Assembly (NCBI GenBank): GCA_017860275.1
Contig: JAFNAQ010000005.1
Coordinates: 1 to 64,000, forward strand
Length of the DNA: 64,000 nucleotides
From: Bacteroidota bacterium
GTDB lineage: Bacteria; Bacteroidota; Bacteroidia; Bacteroidales; P3
Reading direction: 5' to 3'
A program made the translations under genes and the position numbers. The notes under the pieces are model-generated. The model saw nothing but the letters and a program-made list of their open reading frames with translations, was not told the origin of the DNA and ran no database searches. Shown here in pieces: positions 53,664-62,451 of this stretch; positions within the stretch are counted from its first letter, which is position 1; each line of letters opens with the position of its first letter.

Positions 53664-55156
53664 ACCCAATCTTTTTTAATTGCACTTTTATCTCTTCTTC
53701 TAACTCATGCGATTTAGAAAATAGTTCTGAAAGGTCGGTGGTTAGGCGTGTCATTTTTTCTTCGAAGGGTTCGGCGTCTTCTTCCTGATCTGCTATTCCT
53801 ACGTAACGGCCTGGAGTTAGGATATGGTCTTGTTTTGTTATGGTTTCAAGATCTGCTATTGCACAGAAGCCCTTTTCATCGGTTAGTGTTCCTTCATGGA
53901 AGGATTCGAAGGTTTGGGCTATCTTGTGTATATCATCCTCGGACAATTGCCTTAGCTTGCGGGTAAACCATTGTGCCGAGATTTCTTGCATCGATAAACA
54001 GGGTCTTGCCCTTTTGTTTCTTGTTCTTGGAAATAAACCAAATAGAGACGGGAATCTGAGTTGTATAGAAAAGCTGTGAAGGCATAGCAATAATACCCTC
54101 AACGATATCAGCCTCAATCATTTTTCTTCTAATCTCACCCTCTCCCGAAGTGTTGGAGCTAAGAGAACCATTGGCAAGCACAATACCAGCCTTTCCGCTT
54201 GGGGAAAGATGATGAACAATGTGTTGTATCCATGCATAATTGGCATTACCATTTGGAGGAAGACCATAAAGCCAACGAACATCCGTCGAAAGCTTGTCCG
54301 CTCCCCAATCGGAAAGATTGAAAGGAGGATTAGCCATAACATAGTCTGCCTTTAGGGTAGGGTGACAGTCGCTAAAGAAAGTATCGGCATTATATTTCCC
54401 AAGGTCAGCCTCAATGCCACGAATGGCAAGATTCATCATCGCCATCTTCCATGTTGTAGGGTTGGAGTCCTGACCATAGATTGAGATATTATTTATATTA
54501 GCCGAATGTGATTCAATAAACTTGGCACTCTGAACAAACATTCCACCGCTACCGCAACAAGGGTCATAAACCCTTCCGCTCAAAGGTTGCAATACTTCAA
54601 CAAGAGTTTGAACAATACATGAAGGAGTATAGAACTCACCAGCCAATTTACCTTCCTGCTCTGCAAATTTCGATAAGCAATATTCATAAACTCTACCAAG
54701 AACATCCTTCGACTCGTCCTTAGAGTGCATACTAAGATTAGTAAACAAGTCCACAACATCGCCAAGACGCCTTTTGTCGAGCTCAGGGCGAGAGAAATTC
54801 TTTGGCAAAATTCCCTTTAGCTTAGGGTTTTCATTTTCAATATGACGCATAGCATCATCAATAACCATTCCAATCTCTGGAGTTCTAGCCCTTGAAGCAA
54901 TAACGCTCCAGCGGGAATCCGTAGGCACATAAAACACATTCTCCGAAGTATATTCATCCCTATCCTCCTCAAAGCCCTCTCCCTCTTCCAAAAGCTCATT
55001 ATATCTGAGTTCAAATCTATCGGATATATACTTCAAAAAAATTAAACCAAGCACAACGGTTTTATACTCCGATGCATCAAGATTACCACGCAAAAGGTCG
55101 GCAGCCTTCCAAATTTTATCCTCAAAACCTATTTCAGCACTATTCAACTCAGCCAT
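53653..55156 (-). pseudogene. hsdM: Type I modification subunit M, frameshifted
   Basis: An N6-adenine methyltransferase split by a +1 frameshift. The first part (55156 down to 53933) contains the N-terminal helical domain, DPCCGSGG (198-205) and the catalytic NPPF (276-279), but after NLGTMV it runs into a wrong frame and stops. The other frame continues TRKLRQLSEDDIHKIAQTF to the stop at 53653. Removing one of three Ts (plus-strand AAA at 53965-53967) restores a 500-residue HsdM of normal length. It may be a true mutation or an assembly error. Confidence 0.88.
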
Positions 55157-55204
55157 ATACTATATTTTTTCAATATTTATTATTTTCTCTTTTTTTCTAC
55201 CCTA

Positions 55205-55212
55205 CAAATCTA
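55205..55212 (-). promoter_or_regulatory. -7 box upstream of hsdM
   Basis: The minus strand reads TAGATTTG, matching TAnnTTTG, about 48 bases before the hsdM ATG. No -33 TTTG is clear. This would be the promoter for the whole defence locus. Confidence 0.4.
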
Positions 55213-55320
55213 CGAATAAAAATTTTAGCTAAGAAATTTATTTTCTTAATTTGATTGTTACTAAGAGATAAAGAAACATAGTTCTAAGATAATCGGATTA
55301 AATAAAGAGATACTTCGGCG

Positions 55321-55396
55321 GATTAAAGAGATAGTAGTACTGTATTTTGATTCCAGTTTATTAGCTCTTTGATCTATTGTTGCTATCTCTTTAATC
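55321..55396. repeat. Inverted repeat of 14 bp
   Basis: GATTAAAGAGATAG (55321-55334) is inverted at 55383-55396, separated by 48 bases. A similar sequence (ATTAAATAAAGAGATAC) precedes it by about 20 bases. It lies in the gene-free spacer 55157-55823. Confidence 0.6.
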
Positions 55397-55472
55397 TATT
55401 TTGGCTATTATTTTATCTATGAGAATATGGTATTAAATTTTTATGCTTAAAACACTGATTAACTGACAATAA

Positions 55473-55636
55473 GAGCGGTTTGGGTTAAGGTAGGTTAAGG
55501 TAAAAACATAAAAATAAAACTTTTCTGTAAAACAGCGAAAGCGAAATTTTTTTTTTGAAAAAAAAATTTCGCTTTCGCTAAAACTAAGATACTTTTTAAA
55601 AATCGATTTTTACCTTAACCCACCTTAACCCAAACC
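55473..55636. repeat. Nested long inverted repeat, about 160 bp
   Basis: Outer arms of 31 bp (55476-55506 and 55606-55636) match with one mismatch, and each contains GGTTAAGG twice. Inside, AGCGAAAGCGAAA (55534-55546) plus a T-run pairs with an A-run plus TTTCGCTTTCGCT (55567-55579), a near-loopless 22-bp stem. Together they could fold into a very tall cruciform or hairpin. No coding frame crosses it. The remaining spacer to 55823 has shorter palindromes such as CGAAATTTCG (55744-55753). Confidence 0.85.
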
Positions 55637-55823
55637 GACTAAACGCTCTTTATATCAATGCTTTAAGCCCTTGTAAAATTCCAGCTCAAAACCACTTCTT
55701 TTTGGTTAATTCCTATTAAATTTAACCCGAAATTTTGAGTGAGCGAAATTTCGAGGTACGATTTTTTCACTCCTTTTTTTGGTCATTTTCGGTTCGCTGA
55801 CAGCCTTAAGCGAAATATTATTT

Positions 55824-56951
55824 TTATAATCCTAAACTCTTTATCCCTCCTGTTTGGGGATTGAATTTTAGGGAGGATTCTTTTGTGTTTAGGTTGGTTA
55901 TTATTCCGTATTGCGTTATTTCTATTGTGTTTTCGAATACCTTATTGTTGAACTCTACGCTTACTCTCACATTCTCTGGTATTGAATAATAGACTCCTGT
56001 TCCTTTCTTTGATAGCTTTTCTTGTTGTTTTAGGTTGTTTTGCTTGGCTTCTTCTAGCTTTTGGATATTCTTTGTTGTGTTGGTTGTTTGGAAACGTGCC
56101 ATAAGTATTGGCATATCGGAGCTTATCTCTGCTGCACTTAAGCCTGCGTTTTCGGAAAAGCGACATAGTTTCATTACTAGGTCTTCTTCTGGTATTATTG
56201 GTTTTTGTGGGTTTAGTGTATAGGTATAAGTTTGTTCTATTGTTGTTTCTACTCCTGTAAATAGTGAAACATATCCGTCGATTATCTCATCTATTTGTTT
56301 GTACATGAAGTCAATTGTGGTATTAATAAATGTTCCGTCTAGGCCACCAGATAGTATATCTATCTGTTTTTCTCTTAGGGCTTCTATCTTCTTAACCACT
56401 TCTTCAGCACTCATATTCACTTTCTCCAATTGTCTCATCTTTAGTAGTCTTGTCTCGTAGATTGGCTTTGTGGCAATTGCTTCAGGTTGTTTATCTTCTT
56501 TTTGTTGAATTTCTTTTGGCGCAAGGTTTGGATAATATGCCTCTCTGATTGATTGAGGGTGAATTTTCGTTCTTGGAGATATTTCACAAAGAGTGCCTAT
56601 CTCGGAGGTCTTTACATTCACTCCTTCTTTTACAAAAAGAGCATAGACTTGGCTTGGGTTGCTAACTGCCTTGGGTTTAATCTTTATATCGGAAATATTA
56701 TATCTTACCTCGTCGCTTGTTATTAAATTCTTTATACCCAACATATAGGCATTTTGACAATATACACCCTTTGTTCTTATTGTCTTTTGAACCTTTACCT
56801 CAAATTCTACCTGTGTTTGTGGTATATTATAGTAGATTACCGCCTTGTCATTATCCTCTTTTACTTGGGATATTGGGAATGAACGATATGTTTGCGCATT
56901 TGCAACAAACCCCATTATTGTCATTGCTGATATTAAAACTAATCTTTTCAT
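55824..56951 (-). CDS. DUF4831 family protein
   Basis: A 375-residue exported protein with signal peptide (1-19, ending VANAQ). The body (IYYNIPQTQVEFEVKVQKTIRTKGVY, KKIEALREKQIDILSGG, and the C-terminal GVYYSIPENVRVSVEFNN) matches DUF4831, found in Bacteroidota. Function unknown. It overlaps the WG-repeat gene by 4 bases and is the last gene of the five-gene polyamine-linked unit. Confidence 0.82.
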   Translation of the reverse strand: MKRLVLISAMTIMGFVANAQTYRSFPISQVKEDNDKAVIYYNIPQTQVEFEVKVQKTIRTKGVYCQNAYMLGIKNLITSDEVRYNISDIKIKPKAVSNPSQVYALFVKEGVNVKTSEIGTLCEISPRTKIHPQSIREAYYPNLAPKEIQQKEDKQPEAIATKPIYETRLLKMRQLEKVNMSAEEVVKKIEALREKQIDILSGGLDGTFINTTIDFMYKQIDEIIDGYVSLFTGVETTIEQTYTYTLNPQKPIIPEEDLVMKLCRFSENAGLSAAEISSDMPILMARFQTTNTTKNIQKLEEAKQNNLKQQEKLSKKGTGVYYSIPENVRVSVEFNNKVFENTIEITQYGIITNLNTKESSLKFNPQTGGIKSLGL

Positions 56952-59014
56952 AATATATCTTTTATTATTTTTAATCTTATTATTCCGTATTTATTCCCGT
57001 TTTTTACTATCTCATAGTCCTTTTGGTTAAGGTATGAGGCATAGAGTATTCTAGCTATGGCTTGAAGCTCAGTATTGGTTGAACCTTTGTCTATAACGCT
57101 AAAAATGGTATTAAAGTTCTTATCTATTACATTTAATTTCTCATTTTCAACAACAAAGGCATATCCATTTACCATTGGGCTTATATAGAAATAGCGTTTT
57201 GTGGTTATTGGTCTAAAGGTGTATTTGTCGGCATAGGTCCAACCTTTTTGGTCTTTTACTAATAATAGGCTATCAAAGACTAATGAGTATTCAAGGTATT
57301 TTGCATCCTTTATTGGCTTAAAGTCTTTGGAAGGCTTGTTGTTTACTATCTTTGTGCTTACTACTCCACTTTGGGTTATAAGTATTAAGGTATTATCCCC
57401 TTGTATATCTAGTACTGGGTTAAGACCGTCGTAGATTATTATCTTTTTGGTGTTAAATACGGTATAGCGATTGTTTACCCTTGCAACAAAGAAAGTGTCC
57501 TTGGCAATAATTACCCTTGCATCGTCATAGACGGGATTAACATATACTCTTCCTTGTGAGTTCATTATTCCCCTACCACCATTTTCTATCTGTGAATAGA
57601 AACCATTGTAGTTTGTAAATTCTATATCGGAATAATAGGGTTGAAATAATAGTTTCCCTGCACTTGTGAAGAGGGAGGTCTTGTTGTCTTTGTTTATTGC
57701 CTTAATATATTGCTTACCTTTGCTTTGAGTGATTGAAATGGTCTCGTATTTTGAATAGGTTAGTATCTTCCCCGTTTTGTCCATCAAACTCCAACCCTCA
57801 TCACTCTTGACCGAATATGTTTCATCGTTAATTACTATTCTTGCATCTTTGAATTGTGGCTCTTTAATTATATTTCCCTCATAGTCTGCCATGCCAATTA
57901 GAGTGTCTTTCTTAAAGAGTATTCTCTGCATATCGAAGGCTATTATGCTCTTAGTGTCGATATTCTTTATCTGCTTGGATTTTATTTCCTTTTGGTTAGA
58001 GTTTAAAAGAAATGCTTTTTCGGCTCTTCTTCCATAATAGGTATCACTTCCTATATGCTTCACAATCTCTGCATTAGGCTCAATTATCCACGCAAAAGGA
58101 TGTGGGGCAATTGTATCAACTTGGTAGATGATTGTGGTATCGTTATCGAAGTATTTTACTAACTTGGAATTGGTATTAAAGACCATATTCTTGTCCTTCA
58201 TTGAGGCTACAAAGAAGGTGTCGTTTTTTATCAAGGTCTTCACCGTGTCGAACTCTGGGTGTAGTATTCCTTTCCCATAGCGTGTGGCTATACCATACTT
58301 TCCCTTTTCTTTTGTTATTATAAAATCTCCCTCAAGCACATAGGCATCCTCATAGTAGGGCTGAAAGACTACCCTGCCCTCTGTGGTTATTATTGCTGTT
58401 TTAGAGTTTTTATACTTACCTTTTACATATATTCCAAAGGGTGACTTATAAATACTTATGCTATCGAAGAGTGCCTCGTAGATTATTTTTCCCTCACCAC
58501 TAATCAAACCACACTTATTATCCTTTGTAAAAAGATATAGGTCGGAGTATAGAAGGTCTTGAATCTTATCGTAAATAAATTCCGTTTTCTTTGACCCAAA
58601 GCATGAATACATGGCATATTTTCCATCCCTCTTTAGGATAACCGTATTATTACTCTTTCCTACAATCTTTACCGTGTCGCCGAATACATATTTCCCCAAT
58701 TTATCCATTAGTCTAAACTCACCATTTACCCATATTATACATGCTCCCCCTGAATACATATAGGGCTGAAAGAGCATTATGTTTTCTATGGTTAGGATAT
58801 TTGATTCAAATTTGATATTTGGTCTAATATGCATTATCTCTGCCCTATCCATATATCCTAACTTACCATCCTTAATTACTCCAATAAACCCTTCGCTCTC
58901 CGAAAGCAGGCTATCGTATTGTATCTTGAGTTTTTGAATAAGTGTGTCCTCTTGTGCCTTTGATATTTGAACAAAGACAATTAGGATTAAGAATATGGAT
59001 AGTATTTTCTTCAT
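56948..59014 (-). CDS. WG-repeat exported protein
   Basis: A 688-residue secreted protein. The ATG at 59014 (MKKILSIFLILIVFVQISKAQ) gives a proper signal peptide and forms TAATG with the aguA stop; an in-frame start at 59044 is less likely. WG repeats run through the body, for example DGKLGYMDR, DNKCGLISGEGK, KGKYGIATRYGK and NGGRGIMNSQGR. These beta-propeller-like repeats are thought to bind ligands. Function unknown. It is translationally coupled to aguA. Confidence 0.82.
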   Translation of the reverse strand: MKKILSIFLILIVFVQISKAQEDTLIQKLKIQYDSLLSESEGFIGVIKDGKLGYMDRAEIMHIRPNIKFESNILTIENIMLFQPYMYSGGACIIWVNGEFRLMDKLGKYVFGDTVKIVGKSNNTVILKRDGKYAMYSCFGSKKTEFIYDKIQDLLYSDLYLFTKDNKCGLISGEGKIIYEALFDSISIYKSPFGIYVKGKYKNSKTAIITTEGRVVFQPYYEDAYVLEGDFIITKEKGKYGIATRYGKGILHPEFDTVKTLIKNDTFFVASMKDKNMVFNTNSKLVKYFDNDTTIIYQVDTIAPHPFAWIIEPNAEIVKHIGSDTYYGRRAEKAFLLNSNQKEIKSKQIKNIDTKSIIAFDMQRILFKKDTLIGMADYEGNIIKEPQFKDARIVINDETYSVKSDEGWSLMDKTGKILTYSKYETISITQSKGKQYIKAINKDNKTSLFTSAGKLLFQPYYSDIEFTNYNGFYSQIENGGRGIMNSQGRVYVNPVYDDARVIIAKDTFFVARVNNRYTVFNTKKIIIYDGLNPVLDIQGDNTLILITQSGVVSTKIVNNKPSKDFKPIKDAKYLEYSLVFDSLLLVKDQKGWTYADKYTFRPITTKRYFYISPMVNGYAFVVENEKLNVIDKNFNTIFSVIDKGSTNTELQAIARILYASYLNQKDYEIVKNGNKYGIIRLKIIKDIL

Positions 59015-60045
59015 TATAGAGCTGGCTCTTGTTGGCTTAGGCAATGAAAGGAACCAAGTCCCCAGATAATATCTGTGGAGTCTATCCCAATAACCTTTCT
59101 ATCTTTGAAACATTCCTCAAGTGTATATATTGCCTTATTATCGTTCTTGCAGTTAAATATTGGAACAATTACCGCCTCATTTGCAATATAGAAATTTGCA
59201 TAAGATGCTGGCAAGCGCTGGTCTTCCCAAATCACTGGCTCAGGCATAATAAGCTCTACAACATTTATCTGCTTACCATTCTCAAGTCTTGCCTTATTCA
59301 ATAGTTTTAGGTTTTCTTGAAGTGGCTCGTAATTATAATCTGATTTATTTTCTTCCACTACTGTAATTACAGTATCCTCATTCACAAAACGAGTTATATC
59401 GTCAACATGACCATCCGTGTCATCTCCCTCTACTCCATCCGCTAGCCATATAACGTTCTCTACTCCATAATAGTTTATTAACTTTTCCTCTATCTGCGAT
59501 TGGTTAAGACTTGGGTTGCGATTTTCATTTAGCAGGCAAGCTGTTGTTGTTAAGAGAGAACCTTTTCCATTAAAGTCTACTGAACCTCCCTCCATTACTA
59601 TCTCAGGGCGAAATACCTCTAAGCCTAAATATTTAGCCATTTGAGATGGTATCATATTGTCTAATTCTGCTGGGTATTTGCCTCCCCAAGCATTATAGTC
59701 CCAATCTACAATTGCACGGCTCTTTCCATCATTATTTAGTAATATTGATGCTCCATGGTCTCTTGCCCAAGCATCATTGGTCTTAAAATCATGAAAGACA
59801 ATCTTTGTCATATCAACTCCAAGAACAATAAGCTCCTTGCTTACTCTTTCCCTCATTTCTTGGTTAAGGATATTGATATTTACTATCTCACCCCTGGCTA
59901 ACTCTTTAATAAACTGATTATAGAAAGGGAAAATAGTTTCAATCTTGTCTGGCCATGAGTTCTCGTTATGTGGGTATGAAAGCCATGTTGAGGCGTGTTT
60001 TACCCATTCTGCTGGGAAATAATATCCTAATTCTTTTGGTGTCAT
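59014..60045 (-). CDS. aguA: Agmatine deiminase
   Basis: Converts agmatine to N-carbamoylputrescine and ammonia. The 343-residue protein has the guanidino-modifying fold: NDAWARDHGASIL, VMEGGSVDFNGKGSLLTT, GDDTDGHVDDITRFV and the catalytic Cys335 in GLGSFHCLSQQEPA. It follows aguB by 1 base. With aguB it completes agmatine to putrescine; the arginine decarboxylase gene is not in this window. Confidence 0.95.
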   Translation of the reverse strand: MTPKELGYYFPAEWVKHASTWLSYPHNENSWPDKIETIFPFYNQFIKELARGEIVNINILNQEMRERVSKELIVLGVDMTKIVFHDFKTNDAWARDHGASILLNNDGKSRAIVDWDYNAWGGKYPAELDNMIPSQMAKYLGLEVFRPEIVMEGGSVDFNGKGSLLTTTACLLNENRNPSLNQSQIEEKLINYYGVENVIWLADGVEGDDTDGHVDDITRFVNEDTVITVVEENKSDYNYEPLQENLKLLNKARLENGKQINVVELIMPEPVIWEDQRLPASYANFYIANEAVIVPIFNCKNDNKAIYTLEECFKDRKVIGIDSTDIIWGLGSFHCLSQQEPAL

Positions 60046-60046
60046 A

Positions 60047-60913
60047 TTAATCGTTGTCTATATATCTTTTTGTAATTGGTTGGTATGAGTCTATTCTTCT
60101 ATCTCTTAGATATGGCCAATGTGTGCGATAATAATCTGTTAGGTTAAGGTCTAATTCAATAACCTTTATCTCTTCTTCTAAATGTGGTGCTTGGTAGAGA
60201 AGTGTTCCAAATGGGTTCGAAACAAAACTTCCTCCCCAAAACTGCATATCTCCCTCTACTCCTGTCCTATTTACACTTACGGTATGCACTCCGTTTGCTA
60301 TGGCATGTGAGCGTTGAATTGTTTGCCAAGCGTTATATTGTTCTGTATTTGTTGCCTCGTCTTGAGTCTTTGCCCAACCTATTGCCGTTGGGTAGAATAA
60401 TATCTCTGCTCCCATTAGGGCTGTGATTCTTGAAGCCTCAGGATACCATTGGTCCCAACATATCAGAACCCCTATCTTTCCAAACTTTGTCTCAAATACC
60501 TTATACCCTGTGTCGCCTGGTGTGAAATAGAATTTCTCGTAATAACCCGGGTCGTCTGGTATATGCATCTTTCTATATTTGCCTAAATACTCTCCATCTG
60601 CATCAATAACGGCTGTGGTATTGAAGTATAGTCCTTGTGCTCTACGTTCGAATAATGAAGCAATTATTACCACTCCCAACTCTTTAGATAGGGCTTGGAA
60701 TATCTCCGTGCTTTCTCCTGGTATTGGTTCTGCTAGTTTAAAATTTTCATGGTCTTCTACATCACAGAAATAAAGCGAGGCAAATAACTCTTGAAGACAT
60801 ATTATATTTGCTCCCTCTTTTGCTGCAAGGCGTATTTTTTCTATTGTCAATCTTATATTCTCTGCCTTTTCCTTAACGCAAGAGGCTTGTATCAATCCTA
60901 CTTTAACTTTCAT
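60047..60913 (-). CDS. aguB: N-carbamoylputrescine amidase
   Basis: A nitrilase-family amidohydrolase that turns N-carbamoylputrescine into putrescine, CO2 and ammonia. The 288-residue protein has the catalytic triad Glu42 (CLQELFAS), Lys115 (KYRKMHIP) and Cys152 (LICWDQWYPE). It overlaps the EamA transporter gene by 11 bases and precedes aguA. The adjacent aguA makes the assignment firm. Confidence 0.95.
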   Translation of the reverse strand: MKVKVGLIQASCVKEKAENIRLTIEKIRLAAKEGANIICLQELFASLYFCDVEDHENFKLAEPIPGESTEIFQALSKELGVVIIASLFERRAQGLYFNTTAVIDADGEYLGKYRKMHIPDDPGYYEKFYFTPGDTGYKVFETKFGKIGVLICWDQWYPEASRITALMGAEILFYPTAIGWAKTQDEATNTEQYNAWQTIQRSHAIANGVHTVSVNRTGVEGDMQFWGGSFVSNPFGTLLYQAPHLEEEIKVIELDLNLTDYYRTHWPYLRDRRIDSYQPITKRYIDND

Positions 60914-61814
60914 ATATCCTTGTATTTGTTTTCTTTTTAAAATTTATCTGACTTAGGAATACTCCTAATAAGACTACTACTATTCCTAATACCTTATTCA
61001 TTGTCAAAAATTCCTTACCTAAGAATACTGCAAATAGTATTGTGATTATAGGCACTGCGTTTGTAAATACTGAGGTTTTTTGTATTGTGAGTCGTTTTGC
61101 TGAATATGAATAACAGATAAAGGCAACGGATGAACATAGTATTGCTAATGCAAATAATGGGTAAAGTGTCTCGAAATTAAATTCCAATGTTTTTAGTGTC
61201 TTGTATTCGAAAACAAAGAAAAAGGGTAGATAGTAAATTGAACCTATAATATTTTGGGTTGTAGTTATTGTAATGGGTTCATATTTTTTTATCACCTTAT
61301 ATAGCACAACACTATAGCTAACTGCCGAAAATACAGCCAAAAACATTAATCCTATCCCCTTACCACTTACTGAGAATGTTGCCGAGGGTGATATACTAAT
61401 AATCATCAACCCAATTATTGTTAGGAATACTCCTATTATTATCTGCCAACGTAAGGCTTCTTTGTGAAAGAAATATAGCCCAAAGGGAACAAAGACTGGT
61501 ATTGTTGAAATAATTATTGAGCCTATGCTTGGGTCGAGGTATTGCAAACCCCAGTTTTCTCCAAAAAAGTATAGGAAAGGTTCGAAGAATGATAGTAATA
61601 GAAAGAGTTTATAATCTTTTTTATCTATCTTATCTAATTTACCTGCCGTCTTGAAAATAACAAAGAGTAGTACAGAGGAAATCAATACTCTTAGCGTGAT
61701 AATAATTATGGGAGTAAAACCGTAATTGAGTAAGTCCTTAGTCCAAATAAAGCTCATACCCCAAAAAAGCATTGAAAAGAATATTGGAATATAAACGTAA
61801 AACTTCTTAAGCAT
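60903..61814 (-). CDS. EamA/DMT-family transporter
   Basis: A 303-residue inner-membrane protein with about ten helices in two EamA halves (FFSMLFWGMSFIWTKDLLNYG at the start; VFTNAVPIITILFAVFLGKEFLTMNKVLGIVVVLLGV in the second). Such proteins export metabolites. As first gene of the aguB-aguA unit it might move agmatine, putrescine or a related compound, but this is only from context. Confidence 0.88.
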   Translation of the reverse strand: MLKKFYVYIPIFFSMLFWGMSFIWTKDLLNYGFTPIIIITLRVLISSVLLFVIFKTAGKLDKIDKKDYKLFLLLSFFEPFLYFFGENWGLQYLDPSIGSIIISTIPVFVPFGLYFFHKEALRWQIIIGVFLTIIGLMIISISPSATFSVSGKGIGLMFLAVFSAVSYSVVLYKVIKKYEPITITTTQNIIGSIYYLPFFFVFEYKTLKTLEFNFETLYPLFALAILCSSVAFICYSYSAKRLTIQKTSVFTNAVPIITILFAVFLGKEFLTMNKVLGIVVVLLGVFLSQINFKKKTNTRIYES

Positions 61815-61868
61815 ATATATTATATTAATTTAGTTTGCAAATATCCGAAAAAAAATACATTTTATTAT

Positions 61869-61876
61869 TACATTTG
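61869..61876 (+). promoter_or_regulatory. -7 box upstream of the YfcE-like gene
   Basis: TACATTTG matches TAnnTTTG, 19 bases before the ATG at 61896. The nearest TTTG (61834-61837) is too far upstream to be a good -33 box. Confidence 0.4.
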
Positions 61877-61895
61877 CATAACTAAACAGCAGAAA

Positions 61896-62387
61896 ATGAC
61901 AAAAATTGGAGTTTTATCGGATACTCATGGCATTTTGCCAAAACAAGTTTATAGTTTTTTTAAGGATGTTGACCTCGTCCTTCATGCTGGGGATATTGGT
62001 TCGATTGATGTTTTAGATGAGCTAAAGCTTTTCAAACCTACAATCGCCGTGTATGGGAATATTGATGGTTATGATATTATTGGGGATATTAATAAGGTTG
62101 AGTATATTGATATTGAAGAGATGAAGATAATGATTACTCATATCGGTGGCTACCCTAATCGTTATGAAAAGGGTATTAAGGAACTTATTGAGACTCATAA
62201 GCCTTCGATATTTATATCTGGTCATTCTCACATTCTAAAGGTAATGTACGACAAGAAATATAATCTACTACATATTAATCCTGGTGCTGCTGGAAGATAT
62301 GGTTTTCATAAGGTAAGCACAATGGTTCGTTTTGCTATCAATGGCAAAAGGGCTGAGGATTTGGAGATAATTGAATATGAGAAATAA
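61896..62387 (+). CDS. Metallophosphoesterase, YfcE/MJ0936 type
   Basis: A 163-residue calcineurin-like phosphodiesterase. The metal motifs are GVLSDTHG (Asp8, His10), HAGDIGS, VYGNIDGYD, ITHIGG and ISGHSHILK. The family hydrolyses phosphodiesters, but the natural substrate is not known. It is a short single-domain enzyme, divergent from the EamA gene and upstream of the porG-like gene. Confidence 0.92.
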   Translation: MTKIGVLSDTHGILPKQVYSFFKDVDLVLHAGDIGSIDVLDELKLFKPTIAVYGNIDGYDIIGDINKVEYIDIEEMKIMITHIGGYPNRYEKGIKELIETHKPSIFISGHSHILKVMYDKKYNLLHINPGAAGRYGFHKVSTMVRFAINGKRAEDLEIIEYEK

Positions 62388-62406
62388 ATATATTAAATAA
62401 AATTCT

Positions 62407-62414
62407 TACTTTTG
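62407..62414 (+). promoter_or_regulatory. -7 box of the porG-like gene
   Basis: TACTTTTG fits TAnnTTTG and lies 37 bases before the ATG at 62452. No -33 TTTG is evident. Confidence 0.45.
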
Positions 62415-62451
62415 CACTAATAAAATTTGATTAACCTTTCAAAATTGACTT

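Noticed and set aside
53933-54117. Programmed ribosomal frameshift in hsdM
   Set aside because: There is only a three-base T-run, with no slippery heptamer or downstream pseudoknot seen; a mutation or assembly error is simpler.
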